A stretch of DNA of 64,000 bases from Nocardioidaceae bacterium (GCA_009780515.1 WQZX01000005.1:1-64000), one strand, 5' to 3'. Positions 23,172 through 33,235 are shown, numbered from the stretch's first letter. Notes: a model not told the origin generated them from the letters alone. A program made the numbers and translations.

Positions 23172-25544
23172 CTACACCTCCGCGCCCGAGGTGACCGAGC
23201 CGCCCTCGGAGTCGGTCGGGATGGTCCCGAAGACGGCCGGCGGCTCGCGCCACAGGTCGGGGAGCGTGCCCTCGCGCGCCTGCCGGACCGCGCGCCAGAC
23301 CCGCTCCGGGGTGCACGGCAGGTCGACGTGGCGGACGCCGAGGTGGGAGAGCGCGTCCACGACGGCGTTCTGCACGGCCGGCGTGGAGCCGATGGTCGCC
23401 GACTCGCCGATGCCCTTGGCGCCGAGCGGGTTCAGCGGCGTCGGCGTCTCGGTGTTGAGGGTGGTGAACGAGATCGCGTCGGGCGCGCCCGGGATGCAGT
23501 AGTCGGCGAACGTCGAGGTGAGCGGGTTGCCCTCGGCGTCGTACACCATCTCCTCCCACAGGGCCTGGGAGATGCCCTGCAGCGCGCCGCCGTGCTGCTG
23601 GCCGGTGACCAGGAGCGGGTTGAGGATCGTCCCGCAGTCGTCGACCGCGACGTGGCGAAGGGGAGTCACGCGGCCGGTCTCGGTGTCGACCTCGACCACC
23701 GAGACGTGGGCGCCGAACGGGAACGTCGCGGCGCTGAGCGTGAAGTCGAAGGTGTCCGAGAGGCCGTCGTGGTCGCGGTGGGCGCGCTGCGCCACCTCGC
23801 GCCAGGAGACGCGGGCGTCCGGCACCCCGCCGACGGCGAACCCGTCCTCGCCGAGCTCGATGTCCTCGACCGAGGCCTCCAGCAGCTCGGCCGCGACCTC
23901 GACCGCCTTGTCGTAGATCAGGTCGGCGGTCCCACGCACCGCGCTGCCGCCGATCTGCAGCGAGCGCGAGCCGCCGGTCCCGCCGCCGCTGCGCACCTGC
24001 GCGGTGTCGGACTGGACGAGCCGGATCCGCTCCATCGGGATGCCGAGCCGGTCCGCCACGATCATGGCGTACGACGTGGCATGGCCCTGCCCGTGCGCCG
24101 ACGTACCGGCCCTGACCGTCGCGAAGCCCTCGGCGTCGACGTCGATGGCGGCGAACTCGCTGCCGCCGAAGCCGGTCACCTCGACGTACGTCGCGATGCC
24201 GATGCCGAGCTGACGGACCGCTCCGGTCTCGCGTCGCCTGCGCTGCTCCTCGCGGAACCTGTCCACCTCAGCGACGCGCAGCGCCTCGGTCAGCGGGCGG
24301 TCGTAGTCGCCGACGTCGTAGGTGGTGCCGACGGCGGTCGTGTAGGGGAACTCGTCGGGCGCGACGAAGTTGCGACGACGGATCTCCTCCGGCGCCAGCC
24401 CGACCTCGGCGGCGGCGACGTCCATCAGGCGCTCGATCATCGCGGCCGCCTCGGGCCGTCCGGCGCCACGGAACGCGCCCATCGGCGCGGTGTTCGTGAG
24501 TGTCGAGATCGCGGCGTAGGTCAGCGCGGGGACGCGGTAGACGCCGGTCACCATCATGTGGGTGGGCCCGAGCACGAACGAGCCGCCGAAGCCGCCGTAC
24601 GCACCGCAGTCGCCGACGAGCCGGAGCCGTACGCCGAGGATGCGGCCGTCGTCGTCGAGCCCCATCTCGGCGTACTGGACCTGGCCGCGGCTCTGCATCG
24701 ACAGCATCGCCTCGCTGCGGGTCTCCGCCCACTTGACCGGGCGTCCCAGCGCGAGGGCGGCCGCGACCACCGCGCCGTGCTCGGGCGCGACGCCGGCCTT
24801 GCCGCCGAAGGCGCCGCCGACGTGCGGCGCGATGACCCGGACCTGCTCGGGCGGCAGGCCGGTGAGCTGCGCGAGCTGGTCGCGAGCCCCGTGCGGGTGC
24901 TGGGTGCTGACGTGGACCGTGAGCGCGGCGTCGTCGCCCACCGAGCCCGGCCGCGCCGCGATGGCGTGGGCCTCCATCGGTGCGGTCGCGACGCGCTGGT
25001 TCTCCATCCGGACCCGTACGACGCGGGCCCCGGCGGGCCAGGGCTCGGACTGGTCGTCGTCCTTGCGGGACCCGGCGACGTTGCTGCCGAGCTCCTCGAA
25101 CTGCAGCGGCGCGCCGGGTGACAGCGCGGCCTCGACGTCGGCGACGGCCTCCAGCGGCTCGTAGTCGACGTCGACCAGCTCGGCCGCGTCGACCGCGGCC
25201 CTGAGCGTCTCGGCGACGACCAGCGCGACCGGGTCGCCGACGTACCGGACCCTGGCGGCCGACAGGACGCCGCGCTCGGTCGCCGGGTTGACCCCGGCGA
25301 AGCGGGGGAAGGGCCGGTCGGGATCGACCAGGTCGGCCGCGGTGAAGACGTGCACGACTCCGGGCGCGGTCGCCGCCTCGGCGACGTCGATCGACGCGAC
25401 GCGGGCGTGCGCGAGCGGGCTGCGCACGAACACCGCGTGGAGCTGGTCGGGATCCTGCAGGTTGTCGACGAAGGTCGATCGGCCGACGAGGAGATCGGGG
25501 TCCTCCACCCGCCGGACCTGGGTGCCCAGGATCGAACCTGCCAT
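23172..25544 (-). CDS. Molybdopterin-binding large subunit, xanthine dehydrogenase / form II (putative) CO dehydrogenase family
   Basis: QVRRVEDPDLLVGRSTFVDNLQDPDQLHAVFVRSPLAHARV; GGAFGGKAGVAPEHG; active-site-loop text APMGAFRGAGRPEA; LNPLGAKGIGESATIGSTPAVQNAVVDAL. Confidence 0.9.
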   Translation of the reverse strand: MAGSILGTQVRRVEDPDLLVGRSTFVDNLQDPDQLHAVFVRSPLAHARVASIDVAEAATAPGVVHVFTAADLVDPDRPFPRFAGVNPATERGVLSAARVRYVGDPVALVVAETLRAAVDAAELVDVDYEPLEAVADVEAALSPGAPLQFEELGSNVAGSRKDDDQSEPWPAGARVVRVRMENQRVATAPMEAHAIAARPGSVGDDAALTVHVSTQHPHGARDQLAQLTGLPPEQVRVIAPHVGGAFGGKAGVAPEHGAVVAAALALGRPVKWAETRSEAMLSMQSRGQVQYAEMGLDDDGRILGVRLRLVGDCGAYGGFGGSFVLGPTHMMVTGVYRVPALTYAAISTLTNTAPMGAFRGAGRPEAAAMIERLMDVAAAEVGLAPEEIRRRNFVAPDEFPYTTAVGTTYDVGDYDRPLTEALRVAEVDRFREEQRRRRETGAVRQLGIGIATYVEVTGFGGSEFAAIDVDAEGFATVRAGTSAHGQGHATSYAMIVADRLGIPMERIRLVQSDTAQVRSGGGTGGSRSLQIGGSAVRGTADLIYDKAVEVAAELLEASVEDIELGEDGFAVGGVPDARVSWREVAQRAHRDHDGLSDTFDFTLSAATFPFGAHVSVVEVDTETGRVTPLRHVAVDDCGTILNPLLVTGQQHGGALQGISQALWEEMVYDAEGNPLTSTFADYCIPGAPDAISFTTLNTETPTPLNPLGAKGIGESATIGSTPAVQNAVVDALSHLGVRHVDLPCTPERVWRAVRQAREGTLPDLWREPPAVFGTIPTDSEGGSVTSGAEV

Positions 25545-25636
25545 CGACGCGCTCCTCGTGGTCTCCCGTGCCTGCCGGCCCATCCTCTCGTGGCAGGGTT
25601 GGCCGAAGGTTTGGACGGGTCCGCGGAGGTCTCGGA

Positions 25637-25655
25637 GCCGGTAAGGCTGACCTTC
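25637..25655. promoter_or_regulatory. DtxR/IdeR-like iron box in the sufR / Mo-hydroxylase divergent region
   Basis: GCCGGTAAGGCTGACCTTC, core GGTAAGGCTGACCT against consensus TTAGGTTAGGCTAACCTAA (12 of 19 by hand alignment). Confidence 0.45.
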
Positions 25656-25679
25656 CTTGAACACCGGGAAGCAATAACG

Positions 25680-25696
25680 CCACAATCGTGTTGTGG
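25680..25696. promoter_or_regulatory. Perfect 6-bp-arm palindrome CCACAA-TCGTG-TTGTGG spanning the sufR GTG start
   Basis: Arms 25680-25685 and 25691-25696; the right arm contains the GTG at 25693. Confidence 0.5.
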
Positions 25697-26409
25697 AATT
25701 CGTGGACCGAGCAGCGAACGTCGCCGTCGGCGACGCTCCGACCCGTGAGCGGGTCGCTCGGTTCATCCTGGAGTCGGGCCCCTCGACGGCGGCCGCGCTG
25801 GCCGAGCGCCTCGACCTGACCCCGGCAGCAGTACGCCGCCACCTCGACCTGCTCCTCGACGAGGGAGCGGTCGAGGCACGCGACCCGAAGACGGTCGGTC
25901 CCGCCGGCTCGCGCCGCCGCGGACGTCCCGCCAAGGTCTTCGCGCTCACCGAGCGCGGCCGCGACCGCTTCGAGAAGCAGTACGACGACCTGGCGGTCGA
26001 GGCGCTGCGGTTCCTGCACGAGGCGGCCGGCGAGGGCGCCGTACGCGCCTTCGCGGAGCGGCGGGCCTCCTTCATCGAGGAGCGCTTCTCCCAGGTCGCC
26101 GACGCCCACCCGGGCGCGACGCCCGCGGAGGTGCTGGCGATGGTGTTCTCCGACCAGGGGTACGCCGCCAGCGTGCGGCAGCTGCCGATCGTGGGCGCGG
26201 GGGAGCAGCTGTGCCAGCAGCACTGCCCGGTCTCCCACGTCGCCCACGAGTTCCCCCAGCTGTGCGAGGCCGAGACCGAGGCCATCGGCCGGGTCCTCGG
26301 CACCCACGTCCAGCGGCTGGCGACGATCGCCCACGGCGACGGCGTCTGCACCACCTGCATCCCGGTCTCGACAAGCTCGACCACCGAGCGGAAGAAGGAG
26401 AGGGTCTGA
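25693..26409 (+). CDS. sufR: SufR-like HTH transcriptional regulator with C-terminal Cys cluster
   Basis: wHTH ([31 protein letters not shown]) plus [21 protein letters not shown]...CTTC; first gene of the suf operon. Confidence 0.92.
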   Translation: MEFVDRAANVAVGDAPTRERVARFILESGPSTAAALAERLDLTPAAVRRHLDLLLDEGAVEARDPKTVGPAGSRRRGRPAKVFALTERGRDRFEKQYDDLAVEALRFLHEAAGEGAVRAFAERRASFIEERFSQVADAHPGATPAEVLAMVFSDQGYAASVRQLPIVGAGEQLCQQHCPVSHVAHEFPQLCEAETEAIGRVLGTHVQRLATIAHGDGVCTTCIPVSTSSTTERKKERV

Positions 26410-26410
26410 C

Positions 26411-27829
26411 ATGACCTCGATCGAAGAGCTGAACCCCGAGCTGAAGGGCATCGGTCGCTATGAGTTCGGCTGGGCCGACAAGGACGACGCCGGCTCGGTG
26501 GCCACCCGTGGCCTCAACGAGGCCGTGGTCCGGGACATCTCCGAGAAGAAGAGCGAGCCGCAGTGGATGCTCGACCTGCGCCTGAAGGGCCTGAAGCTCT
26601 TCGGCCGCAAGCCGATGCCGACCTGGGGCTCGGACCTCAGCGCGATCGACTTCGACAACATCAAGTACTTCGTCCGCTCCACCGAGAAGCAGGCGGCCTC
26701 CTGGGACGACCTGCCCGAGGACATCAAGAGCACCTACGACAAGCTCGGCATCCCGGAGGCGGAGAAGCAGCGCCTCGTCGCGGGCGTCGCCGCGCAGTAC
26801 GAGTCGGAGGTCGTCTACCACCAGATCCGCGAGGACCTGGAGGAGCAGGGCGTCATCTTCGTCGACACCGACACCGCGCTGAAGCAGCACGAGGATCTCT
26901 TCAAGGAGTACTTCGGCACCGTCATCCCGGTGGGCGACAACAAGTTCGCCGCGCTCAACACCTCGGTGTGGTCCGGCGGCTCGTTCATCTACGTGCCCAA
27001 GGGCGTCCACGTGGACATCCCGCTGCAGGCCTACTTCCGGATCAACACCGAGAACATGGGCCAGTTCGAGCGGACGCTGATCATCGTCGACGAGGACGCC
27101 TACGTCCACTACGTCGAGGGCTGCACCGCCCCGATCTACTCCAGCGACTCGCTGCACTCCGCGGTCGTCGAGATCGTGGTGAAGAAGGGCGGCCGCTGCC
27201 GCTACACGACCATCCAGAACTGGTCGAACAACGTCTACAACCTCGTCACCAAGCGCGCGACCTGCGAGGCCGGCGCGACGATGGAGTGGGTCGACGGCAA
27301 CATCGGCTCCAAGGTGACGATGAAGTACCCCGCCGTCTACCTGATGGGTGAGCACGCCAAGGGCGAGACGCTCTCGATCGCCTTCGCGGGCGAGGGCCAG
27401 CACCAGGACGCCGGCGCCAAGATGGTGCACGCCGCTCCGCACACGAGCTCCAGCATCCTGAGCAAGTCGGTCGCGCGCGGCGGTGGCCGTACGTCGTACC
27501 GCGGGCTGATCCAGGTCAACGAGGGCGCGCACGGCTCGAAGTCGAACGTGCTGTGCGACGCGCTGCTGGTCGACCAGGTCAGCCGCTCCGACACCTATCC
27601 GTACGTCGACATCCGCGAGGACGACGTGTCCATGGGCCACGAGGCGTCCGTCTCGAAGGTCTCCGACGACCAGCTCTTCTACCTCATGTCACGCGGCATG
27701 GAGCAGGACGAGGCGATGGCGATGATCGTGCGCGGCTTCGTCGAGCCGATCGCCAAGGAGCTGCCGATGGAGTACGCCCTGGAGCTGAACCGACTGATCG
27801 AGCTGCAGATGGAGGGCGCTGTCGGATGA
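26411..27829 (+). CDS. sufB: Fe-S cluster assembly protein SufB
   Basis: [16 protein letters not shown]...[12 protein letters not shown]-like text...[39 protein letters not shown]. Confidence 0.97.
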   Translation: MTSIEELNPELKGIGRYEFGWADKDDAGSVATRGLNEAVVRDISEKKSEPQWMLDLRLKGLKLFGRKPMPTWGSDLSAIDFDNIKYFVRSTEKQAASWDDLPEDIKSTYDKLGIPEAEKQRLVAGVAAQYESEVVYHQIREDLEEQGVIFVDTDTALKQHEDLFKEYFGTVIPVGDNKFAALNTSVWSGGSFIYVPKGVHVDIPLQAYFRINTENMGQFERTLIIVDEDAYVHYVEGCTAPIYSSDSLHSAVVEIVVKKGGRCRYTTIQNWSNNVYNLVTKRATCEAGATMEWVDGNIGSKVTMKYPAVYLMGEHAKGETLSIAFAGEGQHQDAGAKMVHAAPHTSSSILSKSVARGGGRTSYRGLIQVNEGAHGSKSNVLCDALLVDQVSRSDTYPYVDIREDDVSMGHEASVSKVSDDQLFYLMSRGMEQDEAMAMIVRGFVEPIAKELPMEYALELNRLIELQMEGAVG

Positions 27830-28980
27830 CGGCCGAGGTTGTGGAGCAGGCGCTCGAGAAGGTCGAGTCGCACCTGCATCCGGAGGGTTCCTTCGACGTC
27901 GACGCCCACGAGGTGCCGACGGGTCGCGAGGAGATCTGGCGGTTCACCCCGCTCAAGCGCCTGCGCGGTCTCCACCAGGACGTGGAGTTCACCGGTGCGC
28001 TGAAGGCGACCCGTCAGACCGAGCCGGGCCTGACCGTCGAGACGGTGCCGACCGCGGACGTCCGCGGTGTCAGCGGCTTCGTGCCGACCGACCGGATCGC
28101 CGCGCGCGCCCTGTCGGCCGTCGCTGAGAGCACGCTGGTGACGGTGCCGGTCGAGGCCGACCTGGCCGAGCCGTTCATCGTCACGCTGACCGGCACCTCG
28201 GCCGACCCCGTCGCCGAGCACGTCGTGATCCGCGCGGGCCGTCACTCGCGGGCGACGGTGGTCCTGCGCTACGAGGGCACGGCCACGCTCGCCGACAACG
28301 TCGAGATCGTCGTCGAGGACGGCGCCCAGCTCACCGTGGTCTCGGTCGACGACTGGGCCGACGACGCGGTGCGGGCCGGCCACCGGCACATCAACGTGGG
28401 TCGCGACGCGCAGTTCAAGCACGTCGACATCACCTTCGGGGGCGACGTGGTGCGCAACGACACCACCGCCGAGTACGCCGGACCCGGCGGCTCGGTCGAG
28501 ATGCTCGGTCTGTACTTCGCCGACGAGGGCCAGCACATCGAGCACCGCCTCTTCGTCGACCACACCGCGCCCAAGACCAAGAGCCACGTGGTCTACAAGG
28601 GCGCGCTCCAGGGTCAGGGCGCGCACACCGTGTGGATCGGCAACGTGCTGATCCGCAAGGAGGCCGAGGGCATCGAGACCTACGAGGAGAACCGCAACCT
28701 GGTCCTCTCCGACGGCTGCCAGGCCGACTCGGTGCCGAACCTCGAGATCGAGACCGGCGAGATCGAGGGCGCGGGTCACGCGTCCGCGACCGCGCGCTTC
28801 GACGACGAGCAGCTGTTCTACCTGCGCTCGCGCGGCATCTCCGAGAAGGAGGCGCAGCGGCTGGTGGTGCACGGCTTCTTCAACGACCTGATCCGTCAGG
28901 TCGGCGTGCCCGAGCTCGAGGAGAGCCTGGCCGCGACCGTCGAGGCCGAGCTGGCCAAGAACGTGGCGGGGGTCCTGTGA
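27826..28980 (+). CDS. sufD: Fe-S cluster assembly protein SufD
   Basis: SufBD C-terminal domain: [83 protein letters not shown]. Confidence 0.96.
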   Translation: MTAEVVEQALEKVESHLHPEGSFDVDAHEVPTGREEIWRFTPLKRLRGLHQDVEFTGALKATRQTEPGLTVETVPTADVRGVSGFVPTDRIAARALSAVAESTLVTVPVEADLAEPFIVTLTGTSADPVAEHVVIRAGRHSRATVVLRYEGTATLADNVEIVVEDGAQLTVVSVDDWADDAVRAGHRHINVGRDAQFKHVDITFGGDVVRNDTTAEYAGPGGSVEMLGLYFADEGQHIEHRLFVDHTAPKTKSHVVYKGALQGQGAHTVWIGNVLIRKEAEGIETYEENRNLVLSDGCQADSVPNLEIETGEIEGAGHASATARFDDEQLFYLRSRGISEKEAQRLVVHGFFNDLIRQVGVPELEESLAATVEAELAKNVAGVL

Positions 28981-29312
28981 GCTTCGAGCGGGTGGCGGCG
29001 GTTGCCGACGTACCCGACGACGAGGGCATCAAGGTCACCGTCGACCGGTACGACGTCGTGCTCGCCCGTTGTGGCGAGGAGGTCCTGGCGCTCCAGGACC
29101 TCTGCTCGCACGCCGAGGTCGCCCTGTCGGAGGGCGAGGTCGAGGACTGCACGGTCGAGTGCTGGCTGCACGGCTCGCGATTCGACCTCCGCACCGGCAA
29201 GCCCACCGGACTTCCCGCGACCGAGCCGGTCGCCACCTTCCCTGTAGAGATCCGTGGTGAGGACGTCTACGTCGACACCACGACCACCCTGAACGGAGTC
29301 ACCCCCGCATGA
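28977..29312 (+). CDS. Rieske [2Fe-2S] ferredoxin-like protein within the suf operon
   Basis: Rieske-like motifs LCSHAEVALSEGEV..CTVECWLHGSRFDLRTGKP; GTG start overlaps sufD stop. Confidence 0.92.
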   Translation: MSFERVAAVADVPDDEGIKVTVDRYDVVLARCGEEVLALQDLCSHAEVALSEGEVEDCTVECWLHGSRFDLRTGKPTGLPATEPVATFPVEIRGEDVYVDTTTTLNGVTPA

Positions 29313-30067
29313 GCACCCTCGAGATCAAGGACCTCCAGGTCTCCGTGGACACCGAGGACGGTGCCAAGGAGATCCTCAAGGGCGTCACGCTGACCATCAA
29401 GTCCGGCGAGACGCACGCGATCATGGGCCCCAACGGGTCGGGCAAGTCGACCACGGCGTACTCCATCGCCGGCCACCCGAAGTACGACATCACCGGCGGC
29501 GAGGTGCTCCTCGACGGCGAGAACGTCCTGGAGATGAGCGTCGACGAGCGCGCCCGCGCCGGCCTCTTCCTGGCCATGCAGTACCCCGTCGAGGTGCCCG
29601 GCGTCTCGATGGCGAACTTCCTGCGCACCGCCAAGACCGCGCTCGACGGCGAGGCCCCCAAGCTGCGCACCTGGGTCAAGGACGTCAACGGCGCCCTGGA
29701 CCGGATGAACCTCGACCCCGCGTTCTCGCAGCGCTCGGTCAACGAGGGCTTCTCCGGCGGTGAGAAGAAGCGCGCCGAGATCGCGCAGCTAGACGTGCTC
29801 GACCCGAAGTTCGCGATCCTCGACGAGATCGACTCCGGCCTCGACATCGACGCGCTGAAGGTCGTCTCCGACGGCATCAACGACTACGTCGCCCGCGAGG
29901 CCAAGGGCCTGCTGCTGATCACGCACTACACGCGGATCCTGCGCTACGTGAAGCCCGACGTCGTCCACGTCTTCGTCGACGGGCGGATCGCCGAGTCCGG
30001 CGGTCCCGAGCTGGCCGAGGAGCTCGAGGCGACCGGCTACGAGCGGTTCATCCCGGCCAAGGCCTAG
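29309..30067 (+). CDS. sufC: Fe-S cluster assembly ATPase SufC
   Basis: MGPNGSGKSTTAYSIAGHPKYDITGGEVLLDGENVLEM; FSGGEKKRAEIAQLDVLDPKFAILDEIDSGLDIDALK. Confidence 0.97.
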   Translation: MSTLEIKDLQVSVDTEDGAKEILKGVTLTIKSGETHAIMGPNGSGKSTTAYSIAGHPKYDITGGEVLLDGENVLEMSVDERARAGLFLAMQYPVEVPGVSMANFLRTAKTALDGEAPKLRTWVKDVNGALDRMNLDPAFSQRSVNEGFSGGEKKRAEIAQLDVLDPKFAILDEIDSGLDIDALKVVSDGINDYVAREAKGLLLITHYTRILRYVKPDVVHVFVDGRIAESGGPELAEELEATGYERFIPAKA

Positions 30068-30124
30068 GTCTCGAGCCGGTCGCTTCGCGACCTCCTCGAC
30101 CCACGAGTGAGAAAGGTGGTGCAG

Positions 30125-31372
30125 ATGAAGGGCTTGCTTCCGGAGCTGGAGGTCATCCGCAAGGACTTCCCGATCCTCGAGCGGCGACTGGCGGGCGACG
30201 TGCCGCTGGTCTACCTGGACAGCGCGAACACCTCGCAGAAGCCGCAGATCGTGATCGACACGATGGTCGACCACCTCGAGCGGCACAACGCGAACATCGC
30301 GCGCGCCATGCACCAGCTCGGCGCCGAGTCGACCGAGGCCTTCGAGGCCGCCCGCGACAAGGTGGCGGCCTTTATCGGAGCACCCGACCGCGACGAGGTG
30401 ATCTTCACCAAGAACGCCTCGGAGGCGCTCAACCTGGTGGCGAGCACGGTGCCGCTGCGCGAGGGCGACCGTGTGGTGATCACCGAGATGGAGCACCACT
30501 CCAACATCGTCCCGTGGCAGCTGGCGACCCAGCGCTCCGGCGCGGAGCTGCGCTGGTTCGGGGTGACCGACGAGGGCCTGCTCGACACCTCGCACGTCGA
30601 GGAGCTGATCACCGAGCGCACCAAGGTCGTCTCGGTGACCTGGGTGTCGAACATGCTCGGCACGATCAACCCGATCGCGGCACTCGCCAAGCGTGCCCAC
30701 GCCGTCGGCGCGCTCCTGGTCGTCGACGCCTCGCAGGCCGCGCCGCAGCTGCCCATCGACCTCGCGTCGATGCCCGCCGACGAGCGGCCCGACCTGCTCG
30801 CCTTCACCGGCCACAAGGTCGTCGGACCCACCGGCATCGGGGTGCTGTGGGGCTCGCGTGAGGTGCTGGACTCGCTCCCGCCGTTCCTGGGCGGTGGCGA
30901 GATGATCGCGACGGTGAGCATGGAGCGGTCGACGTACGCGCCGATCCCGCACAAGTTCGAGGCCGGCACCCCGCCGATCGTCGAGGCGGTCGGGCTGGGC
31001 GCGGCGGTCGAGTACCTCGGCCACATCGGCCTCGACGCGATCCACGCGCACGAGCAGGCCGTGACCGGCTACGCGCTCGACGGGCTGCGGAGCGTGAAGG
31101 GCCTCACGGTGCTCGGCCCGCTGGATCCGGCGCTGCGCGGGGGAGCGATCTCCTTCGAGCTCGAGGGCGTCCACCCGCACGACATCGCACAGGTGCTCGA
31201 CAGCCGCGGCATCGCCGTCCGCGCCGGTCACCACTGCGCCAAGCCGGCACACGCCCGCTTCGGCGTACAGGCCTCCACGCGCATGTCGTCGTACCTCTAC
31301 ACGACGCCCGCGGAGATCGACGCCCTCGTCGAGGGTTTGGAATACACGCGCTCGTACTTCAAGTTGGACTGA
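30125..31372 (+). CDS. sufS: Cysteine desulfurase SufS
   Basis: VYLDSANTSQKPQIVID, MEHHSNIVPWQ, FTGHKVVGPTGIGVLWG, RAGHHCAKPAHARFG. Confidence 0.97.
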   Translation: MKGLLPELEVIRKDFPILERRLAGDVPLVYLDSANTSQKPQIVIDTMVDHLERHNANIARAMHQLGAESTEAFEAARDKVAAFIGAPDRDEVIFTKNASEALNLVASTVPLREGDRVVITEMEHHSNIVPWQLATQRSGAELRWFGVTDEGLLDTSHVEELITERTKVVSVTWVSNMLGTINPIAALAKRAHAVGALLVVDASQAAPQLPIDLASMPADERPDLLAFTGHKVVGPTGIGVLWGSREVLDSLPPFLGGGEMIATVSMERSTYAPIPHKFEAGTPPIVEAVGLGAAVEYLGHIGLDAIHAHEQAVTGYALDGLRSVKGLTVLGPLDPALRGGAISFELEGVHPHDIAQVLDSRGIAVRAGHHCAKPAHARFGVQASTRMSSYLYTTPAEIDALVEGLEYTRSYFKLD

Positions 31373-31833
31373 TGATGACTGCGACACCAGATCTGGATGC
31401 CCTCTACCAGGAGATCATCCTCGACCACTACAAGCACCCGCACGGCAAGGGGCTCCGCGACGAGTTCGAGGCCGAGGTGCACCACGTCAACCCGACCTGT
31501 GGCGACGAGATCACCCTGCGGGTTCACCTCGAGGACGGCGTGGTCGAGGACATCTCCTACGACTCGCTCGGCTGCTCGATCTCGCAGGCGTCCGCGTCGG
31601 TGCTCTACGACCTGCTCAAGGGCAAGAGCGTGGACGAGGCGATGGCGATCCACGCCAGCTTCCAGGAGCTGATGCAGGGCAAGGGTCAGCTCGAGCCGGA
31701 CGAGGACGTCCTCGAGGACGGCATCGCCTTCGCCGGTGTCGCCAAGTTCCCCGCTCGCGTGAAGTGCGCACTACTCTCGTGGATGGCGTGGAAGGACGCG
31801 ACCGCTCAATCCCTGGAGGGAAACGATGACTGA
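31372..31833 (+). CDS. sufU: SUF system NifU-like scaffold/sulfurtransferase SufU
   Basis: LYQEIILDHYKHPHGKGL, NPTCGDEITL, SLGCSISQASASVLYDLLKGKS, PARVKCALLSWMA. Confidence 0.96.
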   Translation: MMTATPDLDALYQEIILDHYKHPHGKGLRDEFEAEVHHVNPTCGDEITLRVHLEDGVVEDISYDSLGCSISQASASVLYDLLKGKSVDEAMAIHASFQELMQGKGQLEPDEDVLEDGIAFAGVAKFPARVKCALLSWMAWKDATAQSLEGNDD

Positions 31834-32155
31834 GTCCACCGCCGGCGCCACCACCGTCGACGACGTCACCGAGGCGATGAAGGACGTCGTCGACCCCGAG
31901 CTCGGCATCAACGTCGTCGACCTCGGGCTCGTCTACGGCGTGCACGTCGACGAGGGGTCGAACGTCGTGCTCGACATGACGCTCACCTCGGCCGCCTGCC
32001 CGCTCACCGACGTGATCACCGACCAGACCGAGGCCGCCCTCGAGGGCATGGCCAACGACGTCGCGATCAACTGGGTCTGGATGCCGCCGTGGGGTCCCGA
32101 CAAGATCACCCCCGACGGCCGCGAGCAGCTCCGCGCACTCGGTTTCAACGTCTGA
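31826..32155 (+). CDS. sufT: SufT/MIP18-family (DUF59) metal-sulfur cluster assembly factor
   Basis: VTEAMKDVVDPELGINVVDLGLVYGVHVDE...MTLTSAACPLTDVITDQ. Confidence 0.94.
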   Translation: MTESTAGATTVDDVTEAMKDVVDPELGINVVDLGLVYGVHVDEGSNVVLDMTLTSAACPLTDVITDQTEAALEGMANDVAINWVWMPPWGPDKITPDGREQLRALGFNV

Positions 32156-32176
32156 TCCCTCGGGCATGCCCCCTGC

Positions 32177-32713
32177 ATGAGCTGGGAGCAGTACGACCGG
32201 CCGGTCGTCGTACCCGACGAGGCGGCGATCGCCCGCTACTGGGGCGACCTCCGGGCGAGGATGAAGGCGACGTACGCCGCACCGCGGGCTACGACCTGGG
32301 GCACGGCCGAGGGCACGGGCTGGCACCCGTGGGTCGACGACCATCCCGAGACGGTCGCCTTCGGGACGACCCCCGAGGAGGTCGACGACGAGGTCGCGCT
32401 GCTCAGCGGCCGCGTGAAGACCGCGTGGTCGCGCCCGAAGGTGTTCTTCGACGGCATCGGCCCCGAGCGCACGGTGGGAGACATCGCGCTGGTGCTCGGT
32501 CGGGACGGCCGTCCGGCGCTCGCCGTGACCGTCGACGCGGTGAGCGTCGCCCGCTTCGGCGACGTGACCGAGGAGTACGCCGAGGCGGAGGCGCTCGGCG
32601 ACTTCACGCTGGCCGACTGGCGGGCGGTCACCAACGCGCGGTTCGCTGCCGAGACCGGCCTCGAGCTGCGCGACGACGACCTGCTCTACCTGCTGCGGAT
32701 CAGCGTGGTGTGA
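32177..32713 (+). CDS. ASCH-domain-like protein
   Basis: ARFGDVTEEYAEAEALGDFTLADWRAV resembles the ASCH signature; 178 aa. Confidence 0.6.
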   Translation: MSWEQYDRPVVVPDEAAIARYWGDLRARMKATYAAPRATTWGTAEGTGWHPWVDDHPETVAFGTTPEEVDDEVALLSGRVKTAWSRPKVFFDGIGPERTVGDIALVLGRDGRPALAVTVDAVSVARFGDVTEEYAEAEALGDFTLADWRAVTNARFAAETGLELRDDDLLYLLRISVV

Positions 32714-32716
32714 GCC

Positions 32717-33211
32717 TCAGCGGTACTTCGCGTCGGTGTAGGCGCGCAGCCTGCGCAGGAACCACCGGAACGCCAGGTCCGAGACCACACCGCTGATCGG
32801 CATGAGGTGGCGGCCCGGGCCGTCGACCGCCAACGCGAGGGTCCAGGTGAGTCGGCAGCCCTCGGCGGTCGGCTCGACGTCGTACCTCTCGGCGAATGCG
32901 CTGATCGACCGCTCCGACGCCTCGTTGAACCGGAAGGCCATCTGCGTGTGCGGCTCCCACACGAGGAACTCCTCGCTGCCGACCAGGCCGCCGAGCATCC
33001 GGACCGTGCGGGTCGTGCCGACGACCGGCGGCAGGGGAGAGGTCCACTCGACGTGGCGGATGACCTTGGCCCAGCGCGGCCACGCGTTGGCGTCGGCGAA
33101 CACGTCGAAGAGCTGCTCCGGGGTGATCCGGAGGTCCACCGAGTTGCTGTAGCGGTGCTTCGCGGTGTCCACGAACTCCACGCCGACCTTCTCGCACTGG
33201 TGCATCGCCAT
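32717..33211 (-). CDS. SRPBCC/polyketide cyclase-like protein
   Basis: YSNSVDLRITPEQLFDVFADANAWPRWAKVIRHVEWTSPLPPVVGTTRTV...YDVEPTAEGCRLTWTLAL. Confidence 0.85.
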   Translation of the reverse strand: MAMHQCEKVGVEFVDTAKHRYSNSVDLRITPEQLFDVFADANAWPRWAKVIRHVEWTSPLPPVVGTTRTVRMLGGLVGSEEFLVWEPHTQMAFRFNEASERSISAFAERYDVEPTAEGCRLTWTLALAVDGPGRHLMPISGVVSDLAFRWFLRRLRAYTDAKYR

Positions 33212-33221
33212 GGCCTCAGAC

Positions 33222-33235
33222 TAGAACACGTTCTT
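33222..33235. promoter_or_regulatory. KstR-like operator overlapping the SRPBCC gene promoter
   Basis: TAGAACACGTTCTT (minus AAGAACGTGTTCTA) fits TnnAACnnGTTnnA at every fixed position but one; overlaps the TAGTCT -10-like box. Confidence 0.5.

Noticed and set aside
26072-27640. 522-aa minus ORF opposite sufB
   Set aside because: Antisense to sufB; no family signature.
32177-32713. GNAT acetyltransferase for the 178-aa protein
   Set aside because: No acetyl-CoA binding motif seen; the C-terminal DVTEEYAEAEALGDFTLADW is more ASCH-like.
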